Positions 60,482-64,000 of a DNA stretch of 64,000 nt are shown one piece after another; positions within the stretch are counted from its first letter, which is position 1, and each line of letters opens with the position of its first letter. The stretch lies in assembly GCF_020966635.1 (NCBI RefSeq), contig NZ_JAJKFQ010000002.1:496001-560000 (forward strand). Direction: 5' to 3'. The translations under genes were made by a program, and so were the position numbers. The stretch comes from Stieleria sp. JC731 (lineage in GTDB: Bacteria > Planctomycetota > Planctomycetia > Pirellulales > Pirellulaceae). The notes beneath the pieces were generated by a model that saw only the letters and a list, made by a program, of their open reading frames with translations, did no database searches and had not been told where the DNA came from.

Positions 60482-63300
60482 GGCCACTCTGGAACTTGAT
60501 TGGCCATTTCATGCAGCAACCGGTCAATCTCACTGCCCAAGTGACTCGCGTTCGGGCTTGTCCGAGCGTTGAACAACGCGACGAAGTTTTTGCCGTCGTG
60601 ACGCCGAATCATGATCGTCGCCGTTCCGGCCAATGATCCGGTGTGCCAATGGTTAACGCCCTTGGGTATCACAACATTGGACCATCCCAGTGAATAGTAG
60701 CGGTCTTTCTCGCTGCCGTCTTCGTTGTGGCCAGCCAACCCCTCCGGGCGGGCGTACATCCGTTCGATGCTTTCGCGTGAGAGGATTTTGCAATGATCCG
60801 GATCGTCAAAAGCGGCTGCGAATTTTGCCAGATCCGTTGCCGATGCGATCCACGCACCATGAGAATCCATCGCCTCTAGATACCAACCGCCATACGGCCA
60901 TGGCACCGTTTCATTCAGATCCTGGGCGAAGACCGATTTGGCATCGCCCGCATGATAGTAGCGGACTTCATTCTTTGATCGCTGATCCAAACGGGATTTT
61001 CCGATTCGCATTTCGGTGACACCGATCGGCTTTAAGACATGCTCAATGACATAGTCTTCATAGGTTTGACCGCTGATTTTCTCGATAACACGACCGAGCA
61101 AGCAGTAGCCAAAATTTGAATAGGCATAACGTTCGCCCGGATCAAAATCCAAGGTCTGTGAATACATTGCCTTGATGACAGTCCAAGACCCTGCAGGAGG
61201 CGGCACATCTAATTTCTCGGCGAAGTCAACCGAACGAAACATTGCGTCAAATGATTCACCTCGGTCCCAACCGCCGCGATGCTCCAGCAGATGCTCGATG
61301 GTGATTTCTCGATATCGCTCGTCAAATTTGTCACCCGCCGCCGCGATGTCGTTTTCTGCATCGAGGAACTGCAAAACGTGATCGTCAAGCTTCAGTTTCC
61401 CTTGCTCAACAAGCTGCAAAATGGCGACAGCGGTAATTGGCTTCGACAAACTTGCGATACGAAACAAGCTCTGCTGCGTCACCGGTTCCTGTGTAGCGAT
61501 ATCTGCATAGCCATACGCCCCCGCAAACGCGATATTGCCGTTGTTCGTCACAGCGATGGAAACACCAGGAACGTGATGCCGTTTCATAAAGTCTTTGACG
61601 GAGCGATCGTAGACTTCGAAGCGTTCGTCAGCTGGTGAACTCTGTTGCTCATACGGAGCCGAGGCGACTGAGTATCCTGGCCCACGTAGGACGCGTCCCG
61701 GTTTTGCCTTCGTCTGTTTGCCATGATGCAACACCAGTTCGCCGTTGACGATCACATGTTCCATCCCCTCGCTGACCGCATGTGGGTTTTCGAAATTCGC
61801 ATGATCGGTCAATCGGTCGTAATCAAAAACGATCACATCGGCAGCAAGTCCGATCGCGATCCGTCCACGATCAAATGCCATCACATCGTTTGCCGCGACG
61901 GCACTCGCCTGCGCTACCGCCCTTTCTAAACTGATCGCTCCCAGATCACGAACATACCGCGAAAGCATCCTGGGAAACGCACCGTAGGCTCGTGGATGTG
62001 TCGCACTTCGGCTTCCGCCGGCGGGTCCTACATCAGTGCAAAACGAAACAAACTCCTGCTGCATTGCCAAGATCTTATTGGCATCGGACATCGTTTGCGG
62101 CAATGCGAAAGCCCCGGATCGCACCAACTTAAAAAATGTCTCCCAAGGATCCTCGCCGACAGCCTTCGCTATCGCAGCGACTGACTTTCCGTCATGCGAT
62201 CGATAGTCGGGATGGTTGCTGCTGCCGATCACAATGCGGTCCCAGTCTTTTCCTGCGTGCCGGAACCAATTCTCCCATCCGTCGGTTGATTCCATCTCGT
62301 CACGGATCTGTTTTCGAAGCTCTGGGTCGTCCAGTTGCGAGATCAGCTGAGCCCGACCGTTTTCGAAATGTTTTGGATGGATCAAGGCCGCGATCCCGAG
62401 GCCATTGTTGATGTAGGGATAGATATCTGCAGTGACCTGAAAGCCTTCTTGTCGAGCGGCTTTGATCTTTGCGATCGCTAACTGCATTTTCCCCCAGTTG
62501 TGCTGACCGGCAGCTTTGAGGTGAAAAATATGAACCGGCGCGTTGCCGGTGCGTCCGATATCCAAAGCCTCTTCGATCGCCTCCAACAAGCGATCTCCTT
62601 CATTGCGCATGTGGGTGTAGTAACGTCCGCCGAATTTTCCTGCCTCACTGGCTAGCTCGGCAATCTCCTTTGTCGGGGCATAGACCGCTGGCGGATAGAT
62701 TAGCGCTGTCGAAACCCCGATCGCCCCCGCTCGCATTGCTTCGGCAACCAACGCCTTCATTTGCTCTAGCTCTTCATCGGTGGGACGACGATCTGTGTCC
62801 CCAATCACCAAACGCCTGACTTGCGTATGCCCGATCGTCTGGACCAAATTAACTGGCAAGCCCTTTGACTCGACGAGCGTGAAATACTCGGCCATGGTGG
62901 TAAAGCCGGTATGACGTTCATCTGCCTTGCTTTGCGGAGCCGCCGAAGAGCCTTCGCCAGCGTTGATTGTTGTGATCCCCTGCGTCAAAAGATTGATCGC
63001 CGTGGTCGGATCTTCCAGCATCGGAGTCGCGGTTTGCCCCATCATGTCGATGAATCCCGGAGCCACGATCAAACCGGAAGCGTCGATGGTCTGCTTTGCC
63101 TTTTCAGTAGAAAGATCACCGATCCGCACGATGATCCCATCTTGAATCCCGATATCAGCACGATACCAAGGCGCCCCGCTCCCATCGACGACTTTGCCGC
63201 CTTGGATAATCACATCCAAGTCAGCGAATGCGATTTTTGGAACAAACACGACGATGCTCAAACAGAGTGCGAACAGATGGCTCGACTGCATCTTGATCAT
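60475..63300 (-). CDS. Amidohydrolase (D-aminoacylase-like) fused to class C beta-lactamase-like domain
   Basis: The ATG at 63300, with GGAG upstream, opens a signal peptide (LFALCLSIVVFVPKIAFA); 941 residues. Residues 28-560 follow the N-acyl-D-amino-acid deacylase pattern: GKVVDGSGAPWYRADIGI, APGFIDMMGQ, and later THPRAYGAFPRMLSRYVRD. The HxH metal motif expected after PGFID is replaced by MMGQ, so metal binding must differ or be lost. Residues about 585-941 are a serine beta-lactamase/esterase-like domain with IASLSKP (SxxK, about residue 615) and YSN (about 725). It is exported, likely periplasmic, and probably acts on D-amino-acid or peptidoglycan-derived amides or esters, but the split of labour is unknown. 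Confidence 0.83.
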   Translation of the reverse strand: MIKMQSSHLFALCLSIVVFVPKIAFADLDVIIQGGKVVDGSGAPWYRADIGIQDGIIVRIGDLSTEKAKQTIDASGLIVAPGFIDMMGQTATPMLEDPTTAINLLTQGITTINAGEGSSAAPQSKADERHTGFTTMAEYFTLVESKGLPVNLVQTIGHTQVRRLVIGDTDRRPTDEELEQMKALVAEAMRAGAIGVSTALIYPPAVYAPTKEIAELASEAGKFGGRYYTHMRNEGDRLLEAIEEALDIGRTGNAPVHIFHLKAAGQHNWGKMQLAIAKIKAARQEGFQVTADIYPYINNGLGIAALIHPKHFENGRAQLISQLDDPELRKQIRDEMESTDGWENWFRHAGKDWDRIVIGSSNHPDYRSHDGKSVAAIAKAVGEDPWETFFKLVRSGAFALPQTMSDANKILAMQQEFVSFCTDVGPAGGSRSATHPRAYGAFPRMLSRYVRDLGAISLERAVAQASAVAANDVMAFDRGRIAIGLAADVIVFDYDRLTDHANFENPHAVSEGMEHVIVNGELVLHHGKQTKAKPGRVLRGPGYSVASAPYEQQSSPADERFEVYDRSVKDFMKRHHVPGVSIAVTNNGNIAFAGAYGYADIATQEPVTQQSLFRIASLSKPITAVAILQLVEQGKLKLDDHVLQFLDAENDIAAAGDKFDERYREITIEHLLEHRGGWDRGESFDAMFRSVDFAEKLDVPPPAGSWTVIKAMYSQTLDFDPGERYAYSNFGYCLLGRVIEKISGQTYEDYVIEHVLKPIGVTEMRIGKSRLDQRSKNEVRYYHAGDAKSVFAQDLNETVPWPYGGWYLEAMDSHGAWIASATDLAKFAAAFDDPDHCKILSRESIERMYARPEGLAGHNEDGSEKDRYYSLGWSNVVIPKGVNHWHTGSLAGTATIMIRRHDGKNFVALFNARTSPNASHLGSEIDRLLHEMANQVPEWPQ

Positions 63301-63404
63301 TGATGACTCTCCGGGTGTCCATTTTCGTCGACTCGCCAAAGGCAACTCAAATAGATCAACAGTTGTGAAAAAACCCCGACACATTTTTCACTACTGTACC
63401 CGAT

Positions 63405-63470
63405 TTCCTCTGCCGCACTGGAATTCCTCTGCCGCACTGGGGCTACGAGCGCTGGGTCTACGAGCGCTGG
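63405..63470. repeat. Two adjacent short tandem duplications
   Basis: TTCCTCTGCCGCACTGG occurs at 63405-63421 and 63424-63440, and CTACGAGCGCTGG at 63443-63455 and 63458-63470. The periods are 19 and 15 bases. They lie in the gap between the two - strand genes. Confidence 0.85.
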
Positions 63471-63513
63471 TGTTCGATTTCAGTGACCTTGATCGAACCC
63501 GGTATCAAAAGCA

Positions 63514-63546
63514 GAAAACCGCTTCGGACGAAACGTCACGAGCGGT
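63514..63546 (-). terminator. Rho-independent terminator of the glycosyltransferase gene
   Basis: ACCGCT/AGCGGT (63518-63523 with 63541-63546) and an inner GACG/CGTC form a hairpin with symmetric internal loops, followed on the - strand by TTTT and a T-rich stretch. It begins 13 bases beyond the stop of the last gene. Confidence 0.55.
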
Positions 63547-63558
63547 GCGGAGATGTTC

Positions 63559-64000
63559 TTAGAAGCCTGCGGGAGTGTAGCAGCGTGATTGTTGCACTTC
63601 CTCGGCGGTTGGGGCGCGAACCACGTCAAGCCGATTGACGATCGGATCGAACTGAACCAATCCGTTGTTGGCGAAAGCCCGCAGCCAGGATTTCATTGGC
63701 CAAACGCCCCACTTTTGATGAAATCGTTTTGCATTGGAAACGATGTCTGAAAGATGGTTCATCGGCGGTTTATACACCGCGTGGTACTGGTGATAAGCAA
63801 CCGCATCGACAAAACCGAATGGAATTCCTAAGCGTCGTGCGGAAAAAGCGAAGTCTGTGTCCTCGCCGCCATACCCTTCGTATCGCTCATCAAAACCACC
63901 AATTCGATCGAAATGACTGCGGCTAATACAGAAGCACAACGACCAAAACATTTCGTACTTTTTCGAAGCCAGTTTTTCGCTACCCTTCAACCGTGGCTGA
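63559..64000 (-). CDS. Glycosyltransferase, C-terminal part, 5' end outside window
   Basis: The reading frame is open to the window edge, so only the last 146 or so residues are seen. CISRSHFDRIGGFDERYEGY followed by GGEDTDFAFSARRLG matches the C-terminal galactosyltransferase-like block of family 2/7/27 glycosyltransferases, where the Glu-Asp pair helps bind the sugar nucleotide and metal. The remaining 70 residues are a tail with FHQKWGVWPMKSWL. The product would transfer a sugar in surface polysaccharide synthesis. The donor and the full domain structure are not visible. A likely terminator follows. Confidence 0.8.
   Translation of the reverse strand, partial: QPRLKGSEKLASKKYEMFWSLCFCISRSHFDRIGGFDERYEGYGGEDTDFAFSARRLGIPFGFVDAVAYHQYHAVYKPPMNHLSDIVSNAKRFHQKWGVWPMKSWLRAFANNGLVQFDPIVNRLDVVRAPTAEEVQQSRCYTPAGF

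Overview
The window looks like a piece of a planctomycete chromosome, most likely from the Rhodopirellula/Pirellulaceae side. This is inferred from the DUF1559 prepilin-like gene followed by a tiny lipoprotein (25112-26689), a XylR-type LacI/AraC hybrid regulator, very long exported coiled-coil proteins, a planctomycete-type RoxA-like cytochrome, weak use of Shine-Dalgarno sites, and GC content judged by eye to be near 50 percent. No rRNA, tRNA, insertion sequence or CRISPR array was seen. The first and last genes run off the window.

Region 1 (2-22871, all + strand) is the most unusual part. A RoxA-like cytochrome c with an inserted membrane segment is followed by a 1603-residue fusion of a GMC flavin oxidoreductase to a membrane-embedded patatin phospholipase, a DUF4331 protein and a small catalase-like protein. 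Next come a protein that joins a CHAT cysteine-protease domain to a transglutaminase-like domain, an exported 946-residue coiled-coil protein, a 1921-residue secretin-like protein, and two small exported proteins. The first four suggest oxidation of a lipid or other hydrophobic substrate with peroxide handling. The rest suggest a cell-envelope machine with its own proteolytic component. Treating all nine as one system is inference.

Region 2 (22884-32158) holds a GT25 glycosyltransferase (- strand), the DUF1559 gene with a structured leader, its small lipoprotein with a clear terminator, a PAS-AraC regulator, and a tightly overlapping three-gene hydroxyproline catabolic operon (deaminase, epimerase, D-hydroxyproline dehydrogenase). 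A zinc alcohol dehydrogenase follows.

Region 3 (32304-43604) is metal and arsenic resistance. A CzcCBA-type RND efflux operon is interleaved with two small Cys- or His-rich exported proteins. It converges on an arsR-arsD-arsA-arsC operon with a near-perfect operator dyad but no arsenite permease in view. A 13-bp tandem repeat lies just upstream of the ars promoter.

Region 4 (43634-51054) contains L-serine dehydratase, an exported hypothetical protein, a XylR-like regulator, an octaheme cytochrome c and an RdgC-like protein.

Region 5 (51601-59145) is a sensory operon: a BLUF blue-light receptor, an H-NOX heme sensor, two related histidine kinases (one with a pseudo-receiver), a REC-HDOD protein, a REC protein with a degenerate HD-GYP domain, a stand-alone receiver, and then a structured intergenic region and a CBS-domain protein. 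This combines light and NO or oxygen sensing in one phosphorelay.

Region 6 (59398-64000) has a Gfo/Idh/MocA oxidoreductase, a convergent fusion of a D-aminoacylase-like amidohydrolase to a class C beta-lactamase-like domain, and the 3' end of a glycosyltransferase.
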